From an uncultured Prevotellaceae bacterium (lineage in GTDB: Bacteria > Bacteroidota > Bacteroidia > Bacteroidales > Bacteroidaceae), in the NCBI GenBank assembly GCA_900315745.1, contig ONAG01000031.1, forward strand, positions 1 through 57,315: a stretch of 57,315 nucleotides of DNA. Reading direction: 5' to 3'. The translations under genes were made by a program, and so were the position numbers. Positions within the stretch are counted from its first letter, which is position 1, and the number at the start of each line of letters is the position of its first letter. Of the stretch, positions 49,170-57,315 are shown piece after piece. Under the pieces are notes generated by a model, which saw only the letters and a program-made list of their open reading frames with translations, was not told the DNA's origin and did not search any database.

Positions 49170-50278
49170 TTATACATGATTTGGTTTTTCGACAGCACTT
49201 CCTGCTTGCCGTTCGTGTAGGTGATGACGACTTTTGTGAACTCCATCGTGGAAGCGTCGCCGGACACGAAATAGGGAGAGCTGTCCCATTCCCATGAGCC
49301 TGTGTCATATTCCTCCACTGGTCCCGTTCCCTGGAAATAGCCGGTCTTTCGCACGTCCCCCACGTCATTGGTGATTTTGAAGTGAACGGCGATATACTTG
49401 ATCGTGCTCTTATTCATGTTGGTGTAGGAGAAAAGGAAAGTCACCATAGAGTACTCGCTGCTCCATCCCCAGTCCTCGAAGAAGCCGTATGGGGCATCTT
49501 TGCGGAGATTGTCGAGATATCTGTAGAAGCTCAACGCACAAAGCCTCCTTGCGGTGTTGCTGGAGACTTCCGTGTTCGTCAGGCTGTCGCGGTACGCTTC
49601 AAAATGATACTTGAAGCTGGGGTTGGTTTTCAGTTCCATCGGCAGGCTTGAGATGTGCCATTCGAGGTACTCATTGTACAGCTTGCCTTCCTTCCATTCA
49701 AAGTACATGATGGAATCGTTGTTGATGCCAAGGCAATACAAGGAGTCCATGTTGGTGGTTGTCTCGTCGCATATCTCACATTTGAGTCTGGCCCCCTTGA
49801 CCGGGACCCTTCTCCAGTCATGGGTAGTCCTGTATGTCTGGAGCTTCTCTGCCTCCCGCACGCGTTCTATGGAGTCTTGACGGGCACGCTCGATGGAGTC
49901 TCTCTTGGCTTTGGCGATGGAGTCCTCGATATGTCTGGTGCGTTGGTCGTTGAGCCTTTTGAATTTCTGTTCGAGAATCCTGTTCTGTTCCTCGATGGCT
50001 GTTTCCAGTTCTTCATCCTTCAGCAGTCTGATGTCGCAGTTGCTGTTCGGTGTCAGCACATACAGGTTCTGTGTCTTCTTGTTGTAGGCATATTGCGTCT
50101 CCACGTCCTTCACCTCGTCGAGAGTGACATTCTTGGTCGCATGGTAGTAGCCATCCGGTCCGCATTTGTAGATGACCAGGGCCTTCCTCATAAAGGAGTT
50201 GTATTGGTTGTATTGTGCCTTGCATGCAGAGCCTGACAGAAGGACAAGCACGGTAAGAATGAAAGTCTTTATTTTCAT
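49166..50278 (-). CDS. Exported protein with a charged heptad stretch
   Basis: 370 aa from MKIKTFILTVLVLLSGSACK. The signal has a possible lipobox (GSAC). Residues about 105-155 form a repeated acidic-basic helix (EDSIAKAKRDSIERARQDSI). The C-terminal ~140 residues look beta-sandwich-like (STIKYIAVHFKITNDVGDV). Its promoter carries the palindromic operator also found before the gene at 5463. Family not named. Confidence 0.6.
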   Translation of the reverse strand: MKIKTFILTVLVLLSGSACKAQYNQYNSFMRKALVIYKCGPDGYYHATKNVTLDEVKDVETQYAYNKKTQNLYVLTPNSNCDIRLLKDEELETAIEEQNRILEQKFKRLNDQRTRHIEDSIAKAKRDSIERARQDSIERVREAEKLQTYRTTHDWRRVPVKGARLKCEICDETTTNMDSLYCLGINNDSIMYFEWKEGKLYNEYLEWHISSLPMELKTNPSFKYHFEAYRDSLTNTEVSSNTARRLCALSFYRYLDNLRKDAPYGFFEDWGWSSEYSMVTFLFSYTNMNKSTIKYIAVHFKITNDVGDVRKTGYFQGTGPVEEYDTGSWEWDSSPYFVSGDASTMEFTKVVITYTNGKQEVLSKNQIMYN

Positions 50279-50363
50279 ATTGGATAGGTTATGGGTGTGA
50301 GCTTTCATGATCTGGTAATTGAGAATTTCGACACAAAAAGTATCGCGATTCGCTAACATGTTG

Positions 50364-50400
50364 CAAAGATATCCCTATCTTGTGCCAAATCGTGGGACAA
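50364..50400 (-). promoter_or_regulatory. Promoter with TTGTnCC palindromic operator, copy 2
   Basis: TATCTTTG (50364-50371, minus strand) is followed, 8 nt further out, by a 21-bp inverted repeat at 50380-50400 with the arms TTGTnCC and GGnACAA. Spacing is the same as in copy 1 (6226-6262), and the next 11 bases (GCGAGAGAAAA) are shared too. Transcription starts ~80 nt before the ATG at 50278. Confidence 0.6.
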
Positions 50401-50597
50401 GCGAGAGAAAAATGTGTTCTTTATTGTATTTCTTTATGAGATGAATGCATCGTTGGTGCAGAATTATCATTTACCCTTTGTTTATGGGCTTTTTAGGGGG
50501 GCGAGGTACAATGGAGGTACAAGAATGCTATTTTGAGGGTGTTTCGGGGTTGAAAATAAGATTTCGTATCAACGGTAATGTGCCATAAAACAATACA

Positions 50598-50622
50598 GCC
50601 TCCATGTGATGTGCATGGAGGC
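50598..50622 (-). terminator. Rho-independent terminator
   Basis: Arms GCCTCCATG and CATGGAGGC form a perfect 9-bp stem around 7 nt, and on the minus strand TGTATTGTTTTATGG follows. It ends the transcript of the gene at 50683-51060. The remaining 50411-50682 sequence contains no other feature I can support. Confidence 0.75.
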
Positions 50623-50682
50623 GTCAGTTCATAATAATAGTTTGGTTTTCTTTTGGACTTCTTATATATGGAATTCTTCTTT

Positions 50683-51060
50683 TTAGAATTGAACTTTGTC
50701 AGAATCCCATTCCAGGTTGTCCAAAACAGTGATCGTATTATCATCATTTTGCTCATACCAGATTTTCATAACACGATGATTGCGCTTCTTAAAAGTAAGC
50801 TCAACAACCTTTCTTGAACTCCCATCCGTAGGACAATACTCGGCAAGTCCTCCTTGATATTCATATAATGGGTAATCATGAGACAACATGATTGTTTTCG
50901 AATAATCAGGGTTTCCATATGTATTGATTATCTCTTCAAGAGTGTTCTTCCCATTCAATTTCTCATCTGTATAAACTGATGGTGAGGCGAAAAAAAACAA
51001 CCAGATGCCCAATACCAATAAAAGAACTCCTGGTATGATAAATTTTACATAACGATTCAT
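50683..51060 (-). CDS. Membrane-anchored hypothetical protein
   Basis: 125 aa. A signal anchor at 7-26 (FIIPGVLLLVLGIWLFFF) is followed by a soluble domain with LEEIINTYGNPDYSKTIM and VVELTFKKRNHRVMKIWYE, a SmpA/BamE-like beta pattern. No family certain. It lies 15 nt downstream of the frameshifted surface-protein gene. Confidence 0.6.
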   Translation of the reverse strand: MNRYVKFIIPGVLLLVLGIWLFFFASPSVYTDEKLNGKNTLEEIINTYGNPDYSKTIMLSHDYPLYEYQGGLAEYCPTDGSSRKVVELTFKKRNHRVMKIWYEQNDDNTITVLDNLEWDSDKVQF

Positions 51061-51075
51061 TTCTTTATGAGGTTA

Positions 51076-52442
51076 TTAGAATATTATCTTTTTCCCATCC
51101 TTGATATAGATTCCATGTTTCATCTTTGTCACCCGCCTACCTTGCAGGTCGTAGATGCCAACATCTGTAGTCTTATTACAATTTGAGGGAGCAATGCCAC
51201 TAGTGTCATCATGAAAGACAAGATCTTTGCCATACCATCCATCCTCGATAATACAAGCCCTGAGAGCTGCTATTCGCCATCCACCCGCAAACCATCCAAA
51301 TAAATCATTGTAGAAATATTCTAAACCACAGTCAGAAGTTTCGTCCATAAATAATAGTTCTTGATTGTCAGTCAAAGGAAAATCATAGTTGATATATGAC
51401 CCAACAAAGGCGATACCAGGAATGTCCGTCCTTCCCGGCTTCATTGTCAGGTCCAAGGACTTCAGGTCAATGGAGAAGTCCATGTCTGGAAAAATGACGT
51501 ATGGGACATTCGCTTGTGGCGAGAGTTCTCGTTCAAAGATGAGTTGCTTGCCTTCCGTTCTGTCCATTCTAAAATATTTTCCCTTTGACGTGTCGGGAGC
51601 GACCGGCAGCATGATGGTGGCACGTCGCCCGGTCTTGTACTCCACAGCGTCATAAAGCGTGAAGTCCATTTTTGGAACATCCTTAACCTTTGTTCCCCAC
51701 CATGTCTCTGTATACGTGGCACAGCCAGGCGCCGACACAGTTGCCAAATAAGATCGGCTCCCCTCTTCGATTCTTATCGAATAGTTTCCGTTATCATCTG
51801 ACACACCTGAATATACGACAGGCGTTGGCCAGGTGTAGCAACCGTTAGAGTTGTGATGGGAAACTGTGCGTAATCAGACTGACTCCATCCTCCTAATTCT
51901 TCGGCCGTAGCGTAGCAACTTTGCCAACGAAATCGGTACTGTTCGAAGAACACTTCCTGCGCGGCAGTTACTCCACTACTTTCTATGACCACACGTATTG
52001 TATAGCCGCCATATTCAAAGGGTTGATCCAAAGTTATGGTCAACAAGGGGATACATTCGTCGGCACTGCCTCCGGCAGCGATGGTGCAATCGCCCTCGAA
52101 AACCTTCGTCATTGATTCTGACGGAGTCATTCCGTATTGGTCTCTGATATCACGCTGTTGTGTATTTGCCATCCATACGACAAAATGCCGTGTGAATGCC
52201 TCACCAAGATTGTAACCTTTATAAGTTAATTGCGTCACCAAGTCACCACGATAAATATTCATATACTCTTGTTTGTAAAGCATTTCAGCATGAGTGCATG
52301 GCTTCGTGGCTATTAGTGGAGTACCAATCCCCACAGAATAGACTTCATTCGGAGCTATCACTTCTTTGTATGCATACTCATCATCTGCCATAGCTATATC
52401 ATATGACAGTATAAGCATAGAAATTAGTAGAAACCATTTCAT
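51076..52442 (-). pseudogene. Frameshifted surface protein with a GRRV-type C-terminal tail
   Basis: Two overlapping frames make one protein. The 222-aa first part (51774-52442) starts with signal MKWFLLISMLILSYDIAMA. The 242-aa second part (51076-51804) starts inside it and continues in another frame with a carboxypeptidase-regulatory-like strand (VYSGVSDDNGNYSI, seen when the frame is followed upstream). It ends with GIYDLQGRRVTKMKHGIYIK, a cell-surface sorting-type tail. The break is near 51790-51850. A TATTTTTG box (52483-52490) is the likely -7 element. A programmed shift is possible but nothing supports it. Confidence 0.65.
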
Positions 52443-52914
52443 ATTTTAAGGTTGATAAATTGTGACGTTATTGTATGATTTGCAAAAATAGCATATATTT
52501 TGCATTTTTCATAAAGATTTTTGAGATTTACCATTATCACCTGGTATTCATACATAAAATGTTGACTCCATTAAGCGGTTAAACCATCTTAACCAAATCT
52601 TAAACTTTGTTGATTCCCGACCGCTTCATCAATGTCATAAAATGCAACAGAGAGATTCTAAATAATCTATCAACGGGTAATACAATTTTGTACCTTGTAA
52701 ATTTGGGCTTTTATTCGGTCTTGATTATCATAGACTTACCTAATATTTCAAGACTTCCATATGATTTTATATGAACATGGTATAGTGAATCAAAAACTCC
52801 GTCCCCAAGATTCACTGCTGTGATTTTTGCCACATTAGTTAACTTATCACCTTTATTCTTGCGGGCTTTCTGTATTTTTTATACTTTTGCGGTTGAAAGA
52901 AAAACTTATAGGCC
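52443..52914. other. Intergenic region between divergent surface-protein genes
   Basis: 472 nt without a supported gene. It holds the minus-strand -7 box at 52483-52490 and, at the right end, the plus-strand promoter TCTTG (52857-52861), 20 nt, TACTTTTG (52882-52889), ~26 nt before the ATG at 52915. The rest is AT-rich with no clear repeat or hairpin. Confidence 0.5.
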
Positions 52915-55086
52915 ATGACAACAGTTCAAAAGATATATATTGCATTCGTCTTCATATTATGGAGCGCAACTGTTGCAGCTTTCGACGTTGAAGGCATCAG
53001 TTACGACGTATTGTCGGAAAGTGCAAGGACAGCCTGTGTAGCCCGACAGATGGTTCCAGGCCAACTGGTAGGCGACATCAAGATACTTAGCAAGGTCAGT
53101 TATGGTGGAAAGGAATATACCGTTACCGAAATCAACGGATGGGCTTTTGGCGCTTGCAGTAAGATGACATCAATTGCCATCCCTGCCACTATGCAGAAAA
53201 TCGGTTATTCTGCCTTCAGTGGTTGTTATGGGCTGAAGGCTGTTCATATCGAGGACCTCACCGCCTGGTGTAATATGAGTTATGTTGGAGGCTCGGAGTG
53301 CAACCCCCTCAGTCTGGCACACCGTCTGTTTTTAAATGGTGAGGAGGTGAAGGAGTTGGTGATACCCGATGATGTGACGGTCATTGCCAATGATGCTTTC
53401 CACGATGCCACAGCCCTCACATCGGTGGTCATCCCATCCTCGGTCACGCAGATAGGCTCAAATGCTTTTGCTGGCTGCAACTCGATGACTACCCTGTCGA
53501 TTGCCAGTAGCGTGCAGGTTATTGGTTCCACGGCGTTCGGCGGCTGTGGTAGCCTCAAGGAGGTGACCGTGCCGGAGGGAATAGAGAAATTGGAGGATAG
53601 GGTATTTTATCTTTGCGGCCAACTGACTACGGTTCATCTGCCACAGTCGCTGCGCTCTATCGGGAACAACACATTCAATCAATGCAGAAGTTTGACGGCC
53701 ATCAATCTGCCGCAGTCACTGTGCTCTATTGGCAACGGCGCTTTTGAGCAATGCGGCAGTCTGACATCCATCGACATTCCCGAACAGGTGACAACATTGG
53801 GTGGCTATGCTTTTTATGAGTGTGGAGAACTAACATCTGTAAAGTTGTCAGACAACATCACCGAGATTGACGACTGGACTTTCACACGGTGCTACAAATT
53901 GAAAGAAGTCAATATCCCAAAGTCGTTGCAGCGAGTAGGCGATTATGCTTTCTTTTATTGTTCCAGCATTGAGGAACTGGCCTTTCCCAAAACGCTGACC
54001 GACATCACGGAAACGGCGTTTATAGGATGCAAAGGACTGCGGAGCATCACCGTGGAAGACGGCAACCCATCATACCTCTGCGAAGATGGTGTGCTCTTCA
54101 ACCACGACATAACGACACTGATGCTCTTCCCTGTACAAAGCGACAAGACCCACTACGATATTCCTGCAACAGTGACGGACATCACTCCTGCTGTTTTCCA
54201 AGGTAGCAAGTTGAAAAGTATCACGCTGCCACCGACACTGACAAAAATTGGTAACAGTTGGCTGAGTGGTTGCGCCCAATTGGAAAGCATTTCGATACCA
54301 GCCACCGTAACTGCCATCGGTAATGGAGCACTCAGTGGTTGCTCGAGCTTGACGGAACTTTATGTGTCTAACAAGATACAGAGCATAGGCACATCGGCTT
54401 TTTCCGGCTGTACGTCACTTGTGAAAGTCCATCTTCCCGATGGTCTTACCCGCATCGAGGGCTGGACATTCGACGGTTGCAGCAGCCTCAGCGAGGTGAA
54501 TATTCCCGACGGTCTGAACTACATCGGCATGTGTGCTTTTCGTGACTGCGGCAGTCTGCCCGTATTCCAGATTCCACAGGGTGTGACCACCATCGACCAA
54601 TATGCTTTTCTGGGTTGTCGAACGCCCAAAGAACTTGTTATTCCCGACAAGGTGGAGTATGTGGGCTGGGATGCCTTCAAGGACTGTAGCGGCCTGGAGG
54701 ACGTGACGATAGGCCGTTCAGTGACAACACTGGCAGGCGGTGCCTTCAGTGGGTGCGACAATATTTGGGAAGTGTGGTCGTATATTAAGGAGCCTTTCGA
54801 TTTAATTGACTATGACGCCCCCCCATTGCTCGGCAAATGCTTCTCTGATGTGGTGACAAGCAGAGCGATTCTTCATGTCCCCAAAGGCACTACCGACAAG
54901 TATCAGTCCAAACGTGGATGGCGCGACTTCCAAATCATTTCTGAAATGAACGATGATGCCGTCAGCTCTCCTTCGGTTGTTGATAATAATGATGCCACAC
55001 TATACGATATGGGAGGTCGTCGTTTGAAAGGCAAGCCCATGCGAGGTTTATATATCCAGAATGGGAAGAAACTACATGTCAAGTGA
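52915..55086 (+). CDS. BspA-type leucine-rich-repeat surface protein
   Basis: 723 aa. Residues 1-22 are a signal peptide (IYIAFVFILWSATVAAF). From about residue 70 to 640 some twenty-two repeats of the LRR_5 type follow the pattern 'LxxVxIPxSVxxIGxxAFxGCxxL'. This forms a right-handed solenoid, used by BspA of Tannerella and Prevotella for adhesion to host and bacterial surfaces. The C-terminus (LYDMGGRRLKGKPMRGLYIQ) is a sorting-type tail shared with two neighbours. It converges on the Omp28-like gene with only 9 nt between them. Confidence 0.9.
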   Translation: MTTVQKIYIAFVFILWSATVAAFDVEGISYDVLSESARTACVARQMVPGQLVGDIKILSKVSYGGKEYTVTEINGWAFGACSKMTSIAIPATMQKIGYSAFSGCYGLKAVHIEDLTAWCNMSYVGGSECNPLSLAHRLFLNGEEVKELVIPDDVTVIANDAFHDATALTSVVIPSSVTQIGSNAFAGCNSMTTLSIASSVQVIGSTAFGGCGSLKEVTVPEGIEKLEDRVFYLCGQLTTVHLPQSLRSIGNNTFNQCRSLTAINLPQSLCSIGNGAFEQCGSLTSIDIPEQVTTLGGYAFYECGELTSVKLSDNITEIDDWTFTRCYKLKEVNIPKSLQRVGDYAFFYCSSIEELAFPKTLTDITETAFIGCKGLRSITVEDGNPSYLCEDGVLFNHDITTLMLFPVQSDKTHYDIPATVTDITPAVFQGSKLKSITLPPTLTKIGNSWLSGCAQLESISIPATVTAIGNGALSGCSSLTELYVSNKIQSIGTSAFSGCTSLVKVHLPDGLTRIEGWTFDGCSSLSEVNIPDGLNYIGMCAFRDCGSLPVFQIPQGVTTIDQYAFLGCRTPKELVIPDKVEYVGWDAFKDCSGLEDVTIGRSVTTLAGGAFSGCDNIWEVWSYIKEPFDLIDYDAPPLLGKCFSDVVTSRAILHVPKGTTDKYQSKRGWRDFQIISEMNDDAVSSPSVVDNNDATLYDMGGRRLKGKPMRGLYIQNGKKLHVK

Positions 55087-55095
55087 GGTGAAGGC

Positions 55096-56622
55096 TTATC
55101 TCACAACCGCTTTCTTCCCATTCACGATGTTGACGCCTCTTTCTTGATGTAGTACTCTGCGTCCTTGCAAGTCGTAGCACGAGCCAGATGAGACACCATC
55201 TGTAGGAATCTCCACGACACCTGTCGATGAAGCCTCGGTCAGATTGAAATACACGTCGTGTACCGCCCCGTCGTAATTGCCTTGTGTGAGGCGTTGGGTC
55301 ATTCCAGCATTATCAATCTGGTAGAGTTGATAGTAGCCGGTTCCGTAGTCGCCCTTGATGCCATCATTGCCAGCGTCGAGGAATTCGAGCAGGTAACAGT
55401 CGTCGTGTGTCAGTTGGAGGTTTTCGGTATATAGTTTCATAGGGTCGGTATATGGTCCTCCCTCACGCACCACATCCCCCACCGAACTGTAGAGTTTCCA
55501 TGTCGTCTCATCGGGTTTCTTGTCGGTATAAAACCTCAACTGCACGCCGTAGTGTGCCTGCAAGGAATTGGAGAAAGTGCTTTTGATGCGGTTGCTCTCG
55601 GCAGCGGTGCCATTGACATCGGAGAACCATAGTTGCACTTGGTTCTCATCATCGGAAAGAGTGAAGTCGCGGAATCCGTCGAATGCCAGCGTGTCGCGCT
55701 CAAGATAGTCGAGTTCCCCGTTCCAAGGGTATTGCTTCAACGACCCATTGACCTTCACGTTGAGTGTGGCGGTGGTCAGCGTGTTGTAACCATCATTGCG
55801 CAATACCACATACCCATAATAATCGGATACGCAGATGAAATCGGGAGTGGCGTTCAAGGCTACCAATGTCAGGTGGTTTTCCTTGTTTGTCCCGGCTCCG
55901 CTGTATGCTGCACAAACCACTTCCTTCGTTTCAATGTCTTGCAGGAAAGCCACCACGCCGAGTTGAGTCTCGTCATCGCAGAAGTCGATTTCCCAAGACG
56001 CACCATAGGAGTAGGCCTGACCAGCATGGAGACCGTCATCGCTTATCTGAATGCCATCACCGCCCGTGAACATCTTGCGCATGGTGTAGTGAAGCGAGGT
56101 TTCGCCATTGGGATATGGTTTGGATGGGTAGATGTGTTCCTCTATGGCGGCCACGAACAACCTCAGCGAAGTGCCACTCTCGATTTCTTGTAATGGTGTG
56201 AGGTTGGTCTGGACCGACATTCTGTGGTTTTCAATTCCTTTCGAAAGCGTGAGCGAGAATCTTTCCGGCTGAGCCATCTGCTGCGTGATGGTTTCATCCA
56301 GGCAGGAAGATGTGCGGAAATATAACTTTTCACCATTGACAAAAGTGGCGGGCACACCATCTACTTCATAGAAATCGTGGCGCTTCTGCTGTGTATCGGG
56401 ATCGTAATTATAGAACTCGTCGTTACGGTTGGGATAATTACTGTGATACTTGATGGCGACGCAATCACCCAAGCGGTTTTCAATCACGGCATCTAGTTCG
56501 GGCGACCACGACGCACAAGGACCGCATCCCGTATTGGTGAATTCCTCGACAAGCACAATACGATTCTGTGCAGAGACTGCGACTGCTAGCAGAAGTGTTG
56601 ACAAAAGGCATATACGTTTCAT
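55096..56622 (-). CDS. Omp28-like secreted protein with thioredoxin-type CGPC motif
   Basis: 508 aa. Signal peptide at 1-18 (LLSTLLLAVAVSAQ). Residues 20-45 read RIVLVEEFTNTGCGPCASWS, the thioredoxin-fold start of the Omp28 family, followed by GVPATFVNG with cis-Pro. A beta-rich C-terminal part contains LEFLDAGNDGIKGDYGTGYY. The end (CYDLQGRRVLHQERGVNIVN) is the sorting-type tail. It probably acts at the cell surface or outside; the reaction is unknown. Confidence 0.85.
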   Translation of the reverse strand: MKRICLLSTLLLAVAVSAQNRIVLVEEFTNTGCGPCASWSPELDAVIENRLGDCVAIKYHSNYPNRNDEFYNYDPDTQQKRHDFYEVDGVPATFVNGEKLYFRTSSCLDETITQQMAQPERFSLTLSKGIENHRMSVQTNLTPLQEIESGTSLRLFVAAIEEHIYPSKPYPNGETSLHYTMRKMFTGGDGIQISDDGLHAGQAYSYGASWEIDFCDDETQLGVVAFLQDIETKEVVCAAYSGAGTNKENHLTLVALNATPDFICVSDYYGYVVLRNDGYNTLTTATLNVKVNGSLKQYPWNGELDYLERDTLAFDGFRDFTLSDDENQVQLWFSDVNGTAAESNRIKSTFSNSLQAHYGVQLRFYTDKKPDETTWKLYSSVGDVVREGGPYTDPMKLYTENLQLTHDDCYLLEFLDAGNDGIKGDYGTGYYQLYQIDNAGMTQRLTQGNYDGAVHDVYFNLTEASSTGVVEIPTDGVSSGSCYDLQGRRVLHQERGVNIVNGKKAVVR

Positions 56623-56626
56623 CTCC

Positions 56627-57016
56627 TTAATTTAATTCAAATTTGTCATCATATTGGCTAATTTCCTTTAAGAAATCATTATGATTCATTGGCCCTGAAA
56701 AAGTATTCGCCTTTTTATCAATTATCCAATAGTAAATTGTATCCCGTCCGAAAGGATAATTATAATCAGCATACATTATATCCTTATGTTTTGTTGGGTG
56801 TTGTTTGGCAATGATAATTTCTGAATCATATTTATATTCTTGTATGGTTGGTGGTATTTGAAACTTTCCACTAATCATCTTTTGTTCGGAATAATAGGTA
56901 TAACCTCCACCTAAATCTTCATTGTCATTAGAAAAGATAAACGTTATTGTAGTCCAAGCTATCAGTAAAAAAATAGCCAACAAGAATATGGTGATAATGC
57001 TTTTTTTCTTGTTCAT
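56627..57016 (-). CDS. DUF3997-like membrane-anchored protein
   Basis: 129 aa. A basic start and hydrophobic anchor (about 6-28) are followed by DLGGGYTYYSEQKMISGKFQ, then IIIAKQHP and YYWIIDKKANTFSGPMN. The 'DLGGGYxY' plus 'IIAKQ' plus 'YWIIDK' arrangement matches DUF3997-type lipoprotein-like domains. Function unknown. It is 4 nt upstream of the Omp28-like gene in the same orientation. Confidence 0.7.
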   Translation of the reverse strand: MNKKKSIITIFLLAIFLLIAWTTITFIFSNDNEDLGGGYTYYSEQKMISGKFQIPPTIQEYKYDSEIIIAKQHPTKHKDIMYADYNYPFGRDTIYYWIIDKKANTFSGPMNHNDFLKEISQYDDKFELN

Positions 57017-57029
57017 GGGAATAAAGGTA

Positions 57030-57125
57030 TTAATATTTGATTACCATATCGGTGAGCGAGATGTAATCGCGCTCATTTATACTTACGATCGTTTTTTTTG
57101 TGTTCCGTACAGTTTTCTTTGTCAT
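57030..57125 (-). pseudogene. N-terminal fragment of a KilA-N domain protein
   Basis: 31 aa: MTKKTVRNTKKTIVSINERD then YISLTDMVIKY and stop. 'xIxxNExDYISLTDxA' is the start of the KilA-N DNA-binding domain found in phages and Bacteroidetes; here it is cut after the first helix. A TATATTTG -7 box (57202-57209, minus strand) may drive it. The remaining bases to 57315 hold nothing I recognise. Confidence 0.55.
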
Positions 57126-57315
57126 AATATCTTCTGTTATTGTATATCTAATTTGTCTATAGGCTATGCACTGATAGAAACATACTCGCATACTTAACAT
57201 GCAAATATACAACTTTTTTACGACCACAAGCGGGAATGCCCACTTCCTTTAGGTGTGGGATGAAAGCGAACCTATGTTCTCTTTCCTTCATACCTTCTTC
57301 TGGTCTTCTATATAT

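Noticed and set aside
1-57315. CRISPR array, tRNA or rRNA genes, or integrase
   Set aside because: No regularly spaced repeats, no tRNA-like cloverleaf with CCA or typical arms, and no tyrosine or serine recombinase motifs were found on either strand by reading.

Overview
The window looks like a chromosomal accessory region of a Bacteroidales bacterium, most likely a Prevotella/Segatella relative. The sequence basis is the promoter grammar (TTTG, about 19 nt, then TAnnTTTG) upstream of many genes, rarity of Shine-Dalgarno sites, a BspA-type leucine-rich-repeat protein, an Omp28-like protein, and C-terminal tails of the form YDLxGRRV...GxYIxxGKK. No rRNA, tRNA, CRISPR array, integrase or complete transposase was seen.

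Layout. 0-3.8 kb: a probable right end of an IS200/IS605 (TnpB-type) element at the left edge, a small minus-strand operon with a phosphoribosyltransferase-like gene, a ~240 bp dispersed repeat (copy E1), and an AbiE-like type IV toxin-antitoxin pair. 3.9-12 kb: a PD-(D/E)XK nuclease, a metallo-beta-lactamase-fold protein, a lipoprotein/membrane gene cluster and an AAA ATPase with a decayed relative. 12-15.7 kb: housekeeping-like genes (glutaredoxin-like protein, PcrA/UvrD helicase, XRE regulator). 15.9-22.5 kb: a complete Wadjet (JetABCD/MksBEFG-type) plasmid-defence operon with its own promoter and a 39-codon leader ORF. 22.6-26.5 kb: twelve short minus-strand genes behind repeat copy E2. 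26.7-30.8 kb: a ClbS/DfsB-like protein, a HigBA-type toxin-antitoxin pair, a SprT-like metalloprotein, and a hydrolase/acetyltransferase pair. 31-37.7 kb: two further small-gene operons, one behind repeat copy E3, with SLOG, zinc-ribbon and deoxyribosyltransferase-ASCH proteins. 38-48 kb: aldo/keto reductases, an ICMT-like methyltransferase with a broken HxlR regulator, SUFU, YjbR and DUF456 proteins, a candidate stand-alone small RNA, an HD hydrolase and a zinc-finger/coiled-coil pair. 48-57 kb: secreted and surface proteins, including three with a shared C-terminal tail, and a broken KilA-N gene.

How it fits together. Defence and stability functions (Wadjet, AbiE, HigBA, PD-(D/E)XK nuclease) are interleaved with mobile-element-type small-gene operons. 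The most unusual structure is the three-copy repeat. Each copy ends at the start codon of the first gene of a minus-strand small-gene operon. At its far end each copy carries a hairpin whose stem sequence changes in a compensating way while the loop core GGACG stays constant. I read it as a family of structured 5' leaders or control elements for cargo operons; this is an inference from three copies. Functional calls rest on motif recognition alone, because no database search was possible.
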